Shown: positions 40,829 to 48,406 of the stretch, one piece after another
Layout: each line of letters starts with the position of its first letter
Position numbering within the stretch: position 1 is the first letter of the stretch
Origin: Hymenobacter daecheongensis DSM 21074
GTDB lineage: Bacteria > Bacteroidota > Bacteroidia > Cytophagales > Hymenobacteraceae
Direction of reading: 5' to 3'
NCBI RefSeq assembly: GCF_900141805.1
Contig: NZ_FQYN01000008.1
Span: 175,393-239,392, forward strand
Length of the DNA: 64,000 bases
The notes under the pieces: generated by a model
Told to the model about the DNA's origin: nothing
Seen by the model: only the letters and a program-made list of their open reading frames with translations
Database searches by the model: none
Translations under genes and position numbers: made by a program

Positions 40829-40975
40829 ACTCCCCTCCTTTTTTCAAGGAGGGGTTGGGGGTGGTTGCTAAGGCTAGAAAATTAGAGCTAGATGCTGCTG
40901 GACGAATATCTAGTTTTAAAAAGTCGTTCAACGACGGAACCACCCCTAACCCCTCCTTGAAAAAGGAGGGGAACT
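40829..40975. repeat. CCCCTCCTTTTT-family inverted repeat
   Basis: The left part 40829-40866 (ACTCCCCTCCTTTTTTCAAG...) pairs with the right part 40938-40975 with two to three mismatches around a 71-base core. Each arm alone has the AGGAGGGG/CCCCTCCT hairpin. It lies between argS and the LOG-family gene. The outer bases (AGCTAGAAGTTAG and CTAGCTTTTAG) continue the weak symmetry. Confidence 0.7.
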
Positions 40976-41004
40976 AGCTTTTAGCCTTAGCTTTTAATTG
41001 CTTG

Positions 41005-42798
41005 CTACATCCGCTCGGGCACCTCGATGCCGAGCAGGCTCATGCTGGCTTTGATGGCGCGGGCCGTCTGGGCGGAGAGGGCCACGCGGAAGGCACGGCG
41101 GGTTTCGTCGGCTTCCTGGAGCACGGGCACTTCGGCATAGAAGCGGTTGTAGGCTTTGGCCAGATCGTAGGCGTACTGGGCCACCACGGCGGGCGAGAAG
41201 GAGCGGGCGGCCTCGGCCACTACGCTGCCGTAGCGGGCCAGCTCCTCTACCATTTCGCGCTCGGTTTTTTCCAGCGCGAGCAGGGTGCTGAAGTCGGCCG
41301 TTTCGGCAATGCCCATTTGCTGGGCCTTGCGGCGGAGCTGGGCGATGCGGGCATGCGAGTACTGAATGAACGGCCCCGTGTGGCCTTCCAGCTGCACCGA
41401 TTCCTCGGGGTTGAACAGCATGCGCTTCTTGGGGTCCACCTTCAGCAGGTAGTATTTCAGCGCGCCCAGGCCCAGGGTGTGGAACAGTTGCGCCTGCTCG
41501 TCGTCGCTCAGGCCCTCGATTTTGCCCTTTTCCAGCGTGGCCGTTTTAGCGGCTTCCACCACTTCGCGCACCAGTTCGTCGGCGTCCACCACGGTGCCTT
41601 CGCGGGATTTCATCTTGCCCGAGGGCAGATCCACCATGCCGTAGCTGAGGTGGTAGATGGCGTCGGCGTAGGGCTTACCCAACTTTTTGAGCACGGCCTT
41701 GAGCACCTGCATGTGGTAGTTCTGCTCGTCGGCAATGACGTACACACTCAGGTCGTAGCCGAAATCCTGGTACTTCAGCTCGGCCGTGCCCAGATCCTGG
41801 GTGATATAGACCGAGGTACCGTCGGCGCGGAGCAGCAGCTTCTCGTCGAGGCCCTCCTCCTTCAGGTCGACCCACACCGAACCGTCCTCTTTCCGGAAGA
41901 ATACGCCCTTCTGCAGGCCTTCCTCCACCCGCTCCTTGCCCAGCAGGTAGGTGCCCGACTCGTAATAAAACTTGTCAAAATCGACACCGATGGTCTTGTA
42001 GGTTTCGTCGAAACCCTCGTACACCCAGCCGTTCATCTGCTTCCAGAGCGTGATAACCGCGTCGTCGCCCTGCTCCCACTGCTGCAGCATGGTCTGGGCC
42101 TCCAGCATCAGCGGGGCCTGCTTTTTGGCAATTTCCGGGGCCACGCCCTCAGCTTCGAGCTGGCGCACCTGCTCGCGGTAGTGCTTCTCAAACAGCACGT
42201 AGTACTTGCCCGCCAGGTGGTCGCCCTTGATGCCGGCGCTCTGCGGGGTTTCGCCGTGGCCGTAGTGCTGATAGGCCAGCATGGACTTGCAGATGTGGAT
42301 GCCCCGGTCATTGACCAGGTTGGCCTTCGTGACGGTGGCGCCGGTGGCTTTCAGAATCTCGGCCACCGAGTAGCCCAGGAAGTTGTTGCGCAAATGGCCC
42401 AGGTGCAGGGGCTTGTTGGTGTTCGGCGAGGAATACTCCACCACCACGTCCTGGGGGCCGCCAGTGGGCATGGGCGCGCCGTCGGGGCGCTGCACGAGCT
42501 GCGCGAACCGGCGCAGCCACTCGGCATCGGCAATTTCCAGGTTCAGGAAGCCCTTTACCACGTTGTAGCCACTCACCTTGGGCTCATTGGCCGTCAGCCA
42601 CTCACCCAGGGCCTGCCCGATCTGCTCGGGGCCCTTGCCCAGGGCCTTGGTCAGCGGGAAGGTGACGAGTGTGAAGGAGCCCGCAAATTCCTTGCGGGTG
42701 GGCTGGATGGTGAGCTGCGCAGCCGGAACTTCCGCGCCGAAAACCTGCTGGATGGCGGCGCTGAGGGCCGTTTTGATGTCTTGTTCGAGTTCTTGCAC
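41005..42798 (-). CDS. argS: Arginine--tRNA ligase
   Basis: This 597-residue class I synthetase has the N-terminal Add-1 domain, SSPNTNKPLHLGHLRN (HLGH signature), and LPSGKMKSREGTVV, the KMSKS-equivalent loop. The DALR anticodon domain near residues 490-597 ends in MSLLGIEVPERM. The GTG start at 42798 (QELEQDIKTALSAAI) is chosen because a TATATTCC -7-like box lies eight bases upstream and the extra upstream residues do not fit the family. It heads an arginine-related group with arginase and arginine decarboxylase. Confidence 0.94.
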   Translation of the reverse strand: MQELEQDIKTALSAAIQQVFGAEVPAAQLTIQPTRKEFAGSFTLVTFPLTKALGKGPEQIGQALGEWLTANEPKVSGYNVVKGFLNLEIADAEWLRRFAQLVQRPDGAPMPTGGPQDVVVEYSSPNTNKPLHLGHLRNNFLGYSVAEILKATGATVTKANLVNDRGIHICKSMLAYQHYGHGETPQSAGIKGDHLAGKYYVLFEKHYREQVRQLEAEGVAPEIAKKQAPLMLEAQTMLQQWEQGDDAVITLWKQMNGWVYEGFDETYKTIGVDFDKFYYESGTYLLGKERVEEGLQKGVFFRKEDGSVWVDLKEEGLDEKLLLRADGTSVYITQDLGTAELKYQDFGYDLSVYVIADEQNYHMQVLKAVLKKLGKPYADAIYHLSYGMVDLPSGKMKSREGTVVDADELVREVVEAAKTATLEKGKIEGLSDDEQAQLFHTLGLGALKYYLLKVDPKKRMLFNPEESVQLEGHTGPFIQYSHARIAQLRRKAQQMGIAETADFSTLLALEKTEREMVEELARYGSVVAEAARSFSPAVVAQYAYDLAKAYNRFYAEVPVLQEADETRRAFRVALSAQTARAIKASMSLLGIEVPERM

Positions 42799-42805
42799 GG
42801 GGTGC

Positions 42806-42813
42806 GGAATATA
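42806..42813 (-). promoter_or_regulatory. -7-like box TATATTCC before argS
   Basis: It fits TAnnTTyG except in the last base and lies eight bases from the GTG start. Confidence 0.35.
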
Positions 42814-42897
42814 AAGCGAAGCGCCGCCGAATCCGGATTGCCCGGCGGGAAAAGGATGCGCAAAAGTAGCGCAAGCCGCGGCGGGGTCCAACTGGAA

Positions 42898-43040
42898 CTG
42901 CTGACGTAATCAAACTACCTGTCATCCTGAGCAGCGCGAAGGACCTTACGCCAGTCGAACAAGTCGTTGTTGCGACAGTTCAACTGGCATAAGGTCCTTC
43001 GCGCTGCTCAGGATGACAGGTAGTTTGATTACGTCAGCAG
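42898..43040. repeat. GTCATCCTGAGC-family hairpin with 51-bp arms
   Basis: The arms 42898-42948 and 42990-43040 are perfect complements. The outer 22 bases (CTGCTGACGTAATCAAACTACC) are not shared with the other copies of the family, so the symmetry goes beyond the repeat core. A single arm of the GAAGCATCTC family (about 43041-43071) abuts the right end. Confidence 0.8.
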
Positions 43041-43076
43041 GCGAGATGCTTCGACAAGTTCAGCATGACGTTCTTC

Positions 43077-44066
43077 CTACGAAGTCCCGCCCCGGCCCGC
43101 CGTCACGTCCTGCACGCGCAGGTGCTCCTGGATGGCATCGGTAGCGGCTTCCAGGATGTCGAAGGCGTTGCGGGCCATCGTGTTTTCGCTGTCAAGGGTA
43201 GGGTTAATTTCGACCATCTCGAAGCAGACGACCCGGTCGTTATCTAGCAAAGCACGGCAGAGCTGCATGGCTTCCTGCACGTTCAGGCCATCGACTACCG
43301 GCGTGCCGGTGCCTTTGCTGAAGCGCGAATCCAGCGAGTCCACATCGAAAGAAATATAGACTAAGTCGCAGAAGCGCAGCTGCTCGTAGATTTCGCGGGC
43401 CACCTGGCGCGGGCCTTTGACTTTGAACTCGGGCAGCTTGAAGTTGCGGATACCCAGGCGCTCAATCACGGCATCTTCCTCATGCTCAGTGTCGCGGACT
43501 ACGACGTACACCAGGTGCTCGGGCTTGACCTTGGGACCTTCCTCGCCCAGGTTTTTCAGCCGCCGCCAGAAAAACTCGGTTTCCGGCTCCACCACGTTGC
43601 GCTGCTCGGGCAGGTTGTCCTCGTTCAGGGCCAGCGCGATGGGCATGCCGTGCACGTTGCCGGAGGGCGTGGTGTAGGGCGAGTGGATGTCGGCGTGGGC
43701 GTCGATCCAGACGACACCGAGCGTCTTGTGCGGATACGCGGCCTTGATGCCGGCGATGGTGGCGGCGGCGCTGCTGTGGTCGCCGGCCAGCACCAGCGGA
43801 AACTCGCCAAACCGGAGCGTCTGCTCCACGGTATTGGCAATACCCTTCTGCACCGTATAGATGGAATCGATGTGCTTGGCGAAGGGGAAATGGTTTTTGT
43901 CGAACAGCACGTGGTTCAGATCCGGCACGGCCACGGCGTTGAAGCGGCGGAAATAATCGGAGCCTTTGTTCAGACAGGCAATCCGGAGGGCATCGACCCC
44001 CAGACTGGCTCCACGAGTTCCGGCCCCGAGCTCGGAGCGGACTTCAATGAGCTTAATGCGACGCAT
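43077..44066 (-). CDS. rocF: Arginase family hydrolase
   Basis: The 329-residue ureohydrolase-fold enzyme has the three manganese motifs: AGDHSSAAAT, IDAHADIHSP with NVHGMP, and SFDVDSLDSRF. It most likely splits arginine to ornithine and urea; agmatinase or formimidoylglutamase activity is the alternative. The motif set and gene context (ArgS, arginine decarboxylase) favour arginase. The region upstream in frame to 44201 is not family-like, so ATG 44066 (MRRIKLIEVRSELGAG, typical start) is used. It lies divergent from the decarboxylase. Confidence 0.88.
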   Translation of the reverse strand: MRRIKLIEVRSELGAGTRGASLGVDALRIACLNKGSDYFRRFNAVAVPDLNHVLFDKNHFPFAKHIDSIYTVQKGIANTVEQTLRFGEFPLVLAGDHSSAAATIAGIKAAYPHKTLGVVWIDAHADIHSPYTTPSGNVHGMPIALALNEDNLPEQRNVVEPETEFFWRRLKNLGEEGPKVKPEHLVYVVVRDTEHEEDAVIERLGIRNFKLPEFKVKGPRQVAREIYEQLRFCDLVYISFDVDSLDSRFSKGTGTPVVDGLNVQEAMQLCRALLDNDRVVCFEMVEINPTLDSENTMARNAFDILEAATDAIQEHLRVQDVTAGRGGTS

Positions 44067-44394
44067 ACAATTACATGGGCAAAAAAAAGTTAAAAGGGTT
44101 TGATGCTTGCCGATTGAGCGGGTGGGAATTCCCCTCAGGCTTGACGCGCACGGACCTTCCGCCGCGACCAACGAACAAAGCACAACCAAAACCCCGCGCA
44201 CGGGGTATCTTTGCGGGCTCTAAGTTCGGAAAAATTGCCTTCCAATTGAACGACAAACAGAACGTCATGCTGAGCTTGCCGAAGCATCTCGCGTGCTGAT
44301 GTCGGATTACTAACCAACCGTCAGCACGCGAGATGCTTCGGCAAGCTCAGCATGACGTTCTTTTTCGCTTTCCATTCCTTCCTCTTCTTCCCAG
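44067..44394. other. 328-base divergent spacer between arginase and arginine decarboxylase
   Basis: It contains the hairpin at 44259-44361 and no gene. The strand-specific promoters of both genes should lie here, and a shared arginine-linked control is possible, but no operator was recognised. Confidence 0.5.
44259..44361. repeat. GAAGCATCTC-family hairpin, perfect 41-bp arms
   Basis: The arms 44259-44299 and 44321-44361 are perfect complements around a 21-base loop. The right arm ends 33 bases before the speA-like ATG, so it lies in or near its promoter or leader. This is the only member in a divergent gap. Confidence 0.8.
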
Positions 44395-45795
44395 ATGGAT
44401 ACCTACCACGACCTGATTGCCCAGACGTTCGATTTTCCCACCGAGGAGTTCCGCGTAGAGCAGAACGAGTTGCGCTTCAACGACATCGACCTGATGGCGT
44501 TGGTGGCGAAGCACGGTACGCCGCTGCGCCTCACCTACCTGCCCAAAATCAGCTCCCAGATTCAGCGGGCTAAAGAATTATTCCGCCTGGGCATCGAGAA
44601 GACGGGCTACACGGGCCGCTATTCCTACGCCTATTGCACCAAGGCCTCGCACTTCAGCTTTGTGGTAGAGGAGGCCCTGAAAAACGACGTGCACATCGAA
44701 ACCTCGTCGTGGTTTGACACCAACATCATCCGGGCCATGCATGCCAAGGGCAAGGTCACGAAGGATACATACATTATCTGCAACGGCTTCAAAACCGAAG
44801 AATACAAGCGCGAAATCACGGCCCTCATCAACGACGGCTTCGTGAACTGCATGCCCATTCTGGACTCGCCCAACGAGGTGGAATACTACCACGACAACGT
44901 GCGCGAAAAGTGCAACGTGGGCATGCGCCTGGCCTCCGATGAGGAGCCGCGCTTCCAGTTCTACACCTCCCGCCTGGGCATCCGCTACGCCGACGCCATT
45001 CCGCTCTACGAGCAGCGCATCAAAGACGACCCGCGCTTCGAGCTGACGATGTTGCACTATTTCATCAACACCGGCATCAAGGACACGTCGTATTACTGGT
45101 CGGAGCTGAGCCGGTTCGTACACAAGTACTGCGAGCTGCGCAAGGTGTGCCCCACCCTCACCACCATCGACATCGGCGGCGGCCTGCCCATCCAGACTTC
45201 CATCCAGAAGGAGTACGATTATAAGTACATGATTGAGGAGATTCTGCGGACCATCCAGCGCATCTGCGGCGAGGAAGGCGTGCCGGAACCCCATATTTTC
45301 ACTGAATTCGGCATCTTCACCGTCGGCGAGTCGGGCGCGACGATCTACAGCATTCTGGACGAAAAGCTGCAGAACGATAAGGAGCTCTGGTACATGATTG
45401 ACGGCTCGTTCATCACCAACCTACCCGATACCTGGGCCCTGAACCAGCGCTTTATCATGCTGGCCCTCAATGGCTGGGAGAAGAAATACAAGAAAATTCA
45501 GCTCGGCGGCCTCACCTGCGATTCGCAGGACTACTACAACGCCGAAAAGCACATCTACCAGGTGTTTCTGCCCGAGCGCAAACCCCAGGATGCCCAGCCG
45601 CTCTACGTGGGCTTTTTCCACACCGGGGCTTATCAGGAAAGCCTTTCAGGCTACGGCGGCGTGAAGCACTGCCTCATCCCGGCCCCGAAAATGGTAATTC
45701 TGGACCGCGCCGAAGATGGCACCCTCACCGACTGCGTGTTTGCCGAGGAGCAGAACGGCGAGTCGATGATGCGGATTCTGGGCTACAGCAAGTAG
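44395..45795 (+). CDS. speA: Arginine decarboxylase, biosynthetic-like (PLP, alanine-racemase fold)
   Basis: The 466-residue PLP enzyme has the catalytic Lys83 in YAYCTKASHF, IDIGGGLPI near residue 260, and TEFGIFTVGESGATI. It turns arginine into agmatine, the first step to putrescine and spermidine. It is shorter than E. coli SpeA (about 650 residues), as in a compact subgroup. The nearby arginase consumes the same substrate. The start is at MDTYHDLIAQTFDFP. Confidence 0.85.
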   Translation: MDTYHDLIAQTFDFPTEEFRVEQNELRFNDIDLMALVAKHGTPLRLTYLPKISSQIQRAKELFRLGIEKTGYTGRYSYAYCTKASHFSFVVEEALKNDVHIETSSWFDTNIIRAMHAKGKVTKDTYIICNGFKTEEYKREITALINDGFVNCMPILDSPNEVEYYHDNVREKCNVGMRLASDEEPRFQFYTSRLGIRYADAIPLYEQRIKDDPRFELTMLHYFINTGIKDTSYYWSELSRFVHKYCELRKVCPTLTTIDIGGGLPIQTSIQKEYDYKYMIEEILRTIQRICGEEGVPEPHIFTEFGIFTVGESGATIYSILDEKLQNDKELWYMIDGSFITNLPDTWALNQRFIMLALNGWEKKYKKIQLGGLTCDSQDYYNAEKHIYQVFLPERKPQDAQPLYVGFFHTGAYQESLSGYGGVKHCLIPAPKMVILDRAEDGTLTDCVFAEEQNGESMMRILGYSK

Positions 45796-45809
45796 CGGCG
45801 GCGCAAAAA

Positions 45810-45849
45810 AACTTCCGGCCGGCATACTTGGCGGGGCCAGCCGGAAGTT
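45810..45849. terminator. Hairpin after speA overlapping the next promoter
   Basis: AACTTCCGGC (45810-45819) and GCCGGAAGTT (45840-45849) pair across a 20-base loop. The TTG -33 box of the following promoter lies within that loop. Confidence 0.55.
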
Positions 45850-45858
45850 GTACTTTTG
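45828..45858 (+). promoter_or_regulatory. Promoter TTG, 20-bp gap, TACTTTTG
   Basis: TTG at 45828-45830 and a perfect -7 box TACTTTTG at 45851-45858 are at ideal spacing for the small lipoprotein at 45898. Confidence 0.6.
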
Positions 45859-45897
45859 ATGTTGGCAACCTTTACTAAACCTCTCGTTTCGACTTAC

Positions 45898-46053
45898 ATG
45901 AAAAAGCTACTCCTGCTGGCCTCCGTGGCCGTTCTGGGCCTCGGGTCCTGCAACAAGGTTAAGTGCCCGGCCTACACCAGCACGAAAGCCGCCAACCGCA
46001 TGTCGTCGCCCATCATGGCCTCGACGGAAACTGCCCCGGCTGCCCGCCAGTAG
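45898..46053 (+). CDS. Small lipoprotein, 51 aa
   Basis: The product has a lipobox with Cys18 (LGLGSC) in a short signal peptide, then NKVKCPAYTSTKAANRMSS and an unstructured tail. The KVKCPAY-type segment is seen in other short Bacteroidota lipoproteins. It has its own promoter and terminator, so it is expressed independently. The function is unknown. An earlier in-frame ATG (45856) overlaps the -7 box. Confidence 0.75.
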   Translation: MKKLLLLASVAVLGLGSCNKVKCPAYTSTKAANRMSSPIMASTETAPAARQ

Positions 46054-46087
46054 TAGTTGATAGAAATTTGGTCTTCTTTAAGACCAC

Positions 46088-46123
46088 AAAAGCCCGCTGT
46101 CCAGTTCTGGAAGCGGGCTTTTT
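46088..46123 (+). terminator. Intrinsic terminator of the small lipoprotein gene
   Basis: AAAAGCCCGCT and AGCGGGCTTTTT pair around a loop, followed by a T run. Confidence 0.8.
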
Positions 46124-46147
46124 GCGTGTAGCGCCATCAAGGGCGGC

Positions 46148-46306
46148 AAGCCCCAGCGGGGCGGCATATCGGTAGCAGTCAACTTCTTATTTGTCACTAA
46201 AGCCCCAGCGGGGCGACACAAATCGTTGAACTGTTTGTGTCGCCCCGCTGGGGCTTTAGCATTTTGATGATACGTTTTCTACCGATATATCGCCCCGCTG
46301 GGGCTT
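46148..46306. repeat. Nested double hairpin of AGCCCCAGCGGGGC
   Basis: The outer arms, 28 bp with one mismatch, are 46148-46175 and 46279-46306. The inner arms, 26 bp and perfect, are 46197-46222 and 46234-46259. All four arms carry AAGCCCCAGCGGGGC, followed by different arm-specific tails (GGCATATCGG outer, GACACAAA inner). Confidence 0.8.
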
Positions 46307-46372
46307 TCCTATTACGACTTTAGCGCTTTCTATTACAGCCAGTTATACCGTCTTGGATCAAAGTACAGGTCC

Positions 46373-46418
46373 GTCAGGCTCCCCTCTCCTATGGAGAGGG
46401 GCCGGGGGTGAGGTCCCC
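46373..46418. repeat. Solo arm of the CCGGGGGTGAGG family
   Basis: It is nearly identical to 29109-29155 (GTCAGGCTC to GTGAGGTCCCC), lacking a partner arm. It lies 20 bases from the GmhB-like gene end. Confidence 0.65.
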
Positions 46419-46437
46419 GTAGCCGCGCACCGCACAC

Positions 46438-46974
46438 TTATATACTCAGAATAATATCTACCGCTCCGCTTAGATCCGCCGCCCGGGGCTCAAAATCCAG
46501 CGTTTCCGTGCTGCCGATGAATAACCCGCGCACACCGGCCCGGGCACCGGCTTCCAGGTCGCGGGCCCGGTCGCCGAGCATCCAGCACTGCGCCGGGTCG
46601 AGGTGGAAGCGAGCCAGGCCTTTTTCCAACATTAGCGAATCGGGCTTGCGCGAAAGCGACTCGGAGACGCTGGGGTGGCCGGGGGCGAAGTAGAACGCGT
46701 CGATGATGCCGCCGCAGGCTTGCTGCAGCTTTTGGTGGCAGGCCTGCACATCGGCGGCAGTGTAGAGGCCTTTGGCAATGCCGGCCTGGTTGGTAACCAC
46801 AATCAGGCGGTAGCCGGCGGCTTTGAGGCGGGCTAGAGCCTCGGGCACGCCGTCAATGAAGTGGAAGTCTTCGGGCCGCCACACGTAGTCGCCTATTTCG
46901 TGGTTCAATACCCCGTCGCGGTCCAGAAAAACGGCTTTGGCGGGGGCAACAAGAGCAGGAGTCGGGTTGTTCAT
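46438..46974 (-). CDS. gmhB: GmhB-like HAD-IIIA phosphatase
   Basis: The 178-residue HAD protein has FLDRDGVLNHE (catalytic DxD), VVTNQAGIAKGLY, and SRKPDSLMLEKGL with GDRARDLEAGARAG. This is the layout of D,D-heptose 1,7-bisphosphate phosphatase, which makes the heptose used by the GT9-type transferases. The zinc-binding Cys loop of E. coli GmhB is not present (no Cys between the PGH and the RKP motif), so metal dependence may differ. It is divergent from protoporphyrinogen oxidase. A histidinol-phosphatase-like role is the alternative. Confidence 0.82.
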   Translation of the reverse strand: MNNPTPALVAPAKAVFLDRDGVLNHEIGDYVWRPEDFHFIDGVPEALARLKAAGYRLIVVTNQAGIAKGLYTAADVQACHQKLQQACGGIIDAFYFAPGHPSVSESLSRKPDSLMLEKGLARFHLDPAQCWMLGDRARDLEAGARAGVRGLFIGSTETLDFEPRAADLSGAVDIILSI

Positions 46975-47026
46975 ACCCCGCAAAGCTACGGATTCCGGTG
47001 GGCCACGGCGGCCTCGAAATCGGCGT

Positions 47027-47034
47027 TACCTTTG
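47027..47034 (+). promoter_or_regulatory. -7 box TACCTTTG before the PPOX gene
   Basis: A perfect TAnnTTTG 22 bases before ATG 47057, fixing the start. Confidence 0.55.
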
Positions 47035-47056
47035 CAGCCTACCAAGATTTAGTGTA

Positions 47057-48385
47057 ATGAGAGTAGCCATTCTGGGCGGCGGCATTTCGGGCCTGACGCT
47101 GGCGTTTTACCTGCAGAAAGCCGGCATAGCCTATGATCTGTTTGAGGCTGGCCAGCCTGGCGGCAACATCCGCAGCCAGCACCTGGATGGCTACCTGCTC
47201 GAAACCGGCCCCAACTCCCTGCAGCTCAGCCCCGAGCTGGAGCAGCTGCTCACCGACCTCGGCCTCTCCGACCAGATTCAGGATACCGCTGCCGTGAGCC
47301 AGAACCGCTACGTGCTGCGCGACGGCCGCTACCAGAGGCTCCCCGGCTCGCCCCCGGCCCTGCTGGCCAGCCCGTTTTTCAGCCTGAAAGCCAAGTGGAA
47401 CCTGCTGCGCGAGCTGACCCGCCCCACCGCCGCCCCCGACCCGCTCGAAACCCTGGCCCATTTCTTCCGCCGCCGTTTCGGCCCCGAAATCGTGGACTAC
47501 GCCCTGAACCCGTTCATCTCCGGCATCTACGCCGGCGACCCGGAAAAACTGCTGCTGCACAAGACGTTTCCCAAACTGGCCGCCCTGGAGCAAACCTACG
47601 GCTCGGTGCTGCGCGGGCTGATGAAAAGCGGCGGCGCGGGCACTCGGCGGCGCATCATCTCCCTACAAAACGGCCTCCAAACCATCACCGACACGCTGGC
47701 GGCTCAATTAACCAGCTACCACGGCGGCCAGGCCATTACAGGTATTTCGCGGCCTGCGGTGGGTCAGTATCAGGTGCAAACCGCGGCCGGAACATTCTCC
47801 GAAACCTACACGGCCCTGGTGCTGGCGCTGCCCACCTACGCGGCGGCGCCGCTGCTCAAGCCGCTTTTCGCCGAAGCCGCCGCCGCATTAGCGGAAGTGT
47901 ATTATCCGCCCATGACGGCCGTTTTCACCGCCTATAATCGGGCTGATGTGGCCCACCCGCTGGATGGCTTCGGGGCGCTGCACCCCAAAGCGGAGCAACC
48001 CTACGCCGCCGGCAGCATCTGGACCAGCTCTATCTATCCTAACCGCGTGCCGGCCGGGCAGGTGCTGTTTACCACCTTCGTGGGCGGCACGCAGTATGAG
48101 GAGCAGGCCCGGCAAAGTCCGGACGCGCAGAAAAGCGCCGTGCACGCCGAGCTGATCCGCTTCTACGGTATTCGGGCGGTGCAACCTGTGTGGCAATACC
48201 GGTACTCTTGGGAGCGGGCTATTCCGCAGTTCGATAAGCGCATCATCGGGGCCCACGCGGCCGTGGATGCGCTTGAAAGCCAGGGAGTGTATGCCGCCGC
48301 CAACTGGCGGGCGGGCGTGGGCGTGCCCGACTGCATCCGGCAGGCCCGCGCGCTGGCCGAAAAAATTTCCGGCCTCCCGGGCTGA
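47057..48385 (+). CDS. Protoporphyrinogen oxidase (HemY/PPOX type)
   Basis: The 442-residue FAD enzyme oxidises protoporphyrinogen IX in heme synthesis. It starts MRVAILGGGISGLTLAFYLQ (Rossmann FAD loop) and has the PPOX blocks LETGPNSLQL, FRRRFGPEIVDYALNPFISGIYAGD, and the C-terminal GVYAAANWRAGVGVPDCI, where the second FAD contact lies. It is the oxygen-dependent family by sequence, though other acceptors are possible. It may be named hemG or hemY. The polyprenol sugar transferase follows closely in the same direction but has its own -7 box. Confidence 0.9.
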   Translation: MRVAILGGGISGLTLAFYLQKAGIAYDLFEAGQPGGNIRSQHLDGYLLETGPNSLQLSPELEQLLTDLGLSDQIQDTAAVSQNRYVLRDGRYQRLPGSPPALLASPFFSLKAKWNLLRELTRPTAAPDPLETLAHFFRRRFGPEIVDYALNPFISGIYAGDPEKLLLHKTFPKLAALEQTYGSVLRGLMKSGGAGTRRRIISLQNGLQTITDTLAAQLTSYHGGQAITGISRPAVGQYQVQTAAGTFSETYTALVLALPTYAAAPLLKPLFAEAAAALAEVYYPPMTAVFTAYNRADVAHPLDGFGALHPKAEQPYAAGSIWTSSIYPNRVPAGQVLFTTFVGGTQYEEQARQSPDAQKSAVHAELIRFYGIRAVQPVWQYRYSWERAIPQFDKRIIGAHAAVDALESQGVYAAANWRAGVGVPDCIRQARALAEKISGLPG

Positions 48386-48390
48386 TTACC

Positions 48391-48398
48391 TATCTTTG
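48391..48398 (+). promoter_or_regulatory. -7 box TATCTTTG
   Basis: A perfect TAnnTTTG eight bases before ATG 48407. A TTTC at proper -33 distance (about 21 bases) lies upstream. Confidence 0.5.
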
Positions 48399-48406
48399 GT
48401 GCACTT

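Larger units (their letters stand above)
46054..46437. other. 384-base spacer of repeats
   Basis: It contains the terminator at 46088-46123, a nested double hairpin at 46148-46306 and a solo repeat arm at 46373-46418. No gene was found. Confidence 0.6.

Noticed and set aside
46054..46437. Riboswitch upstream of the GmhB-like gene end
   Set aside because: The structure is explained by the nested hairpin family and lies downstream, not upstream, of the gene on its strand.
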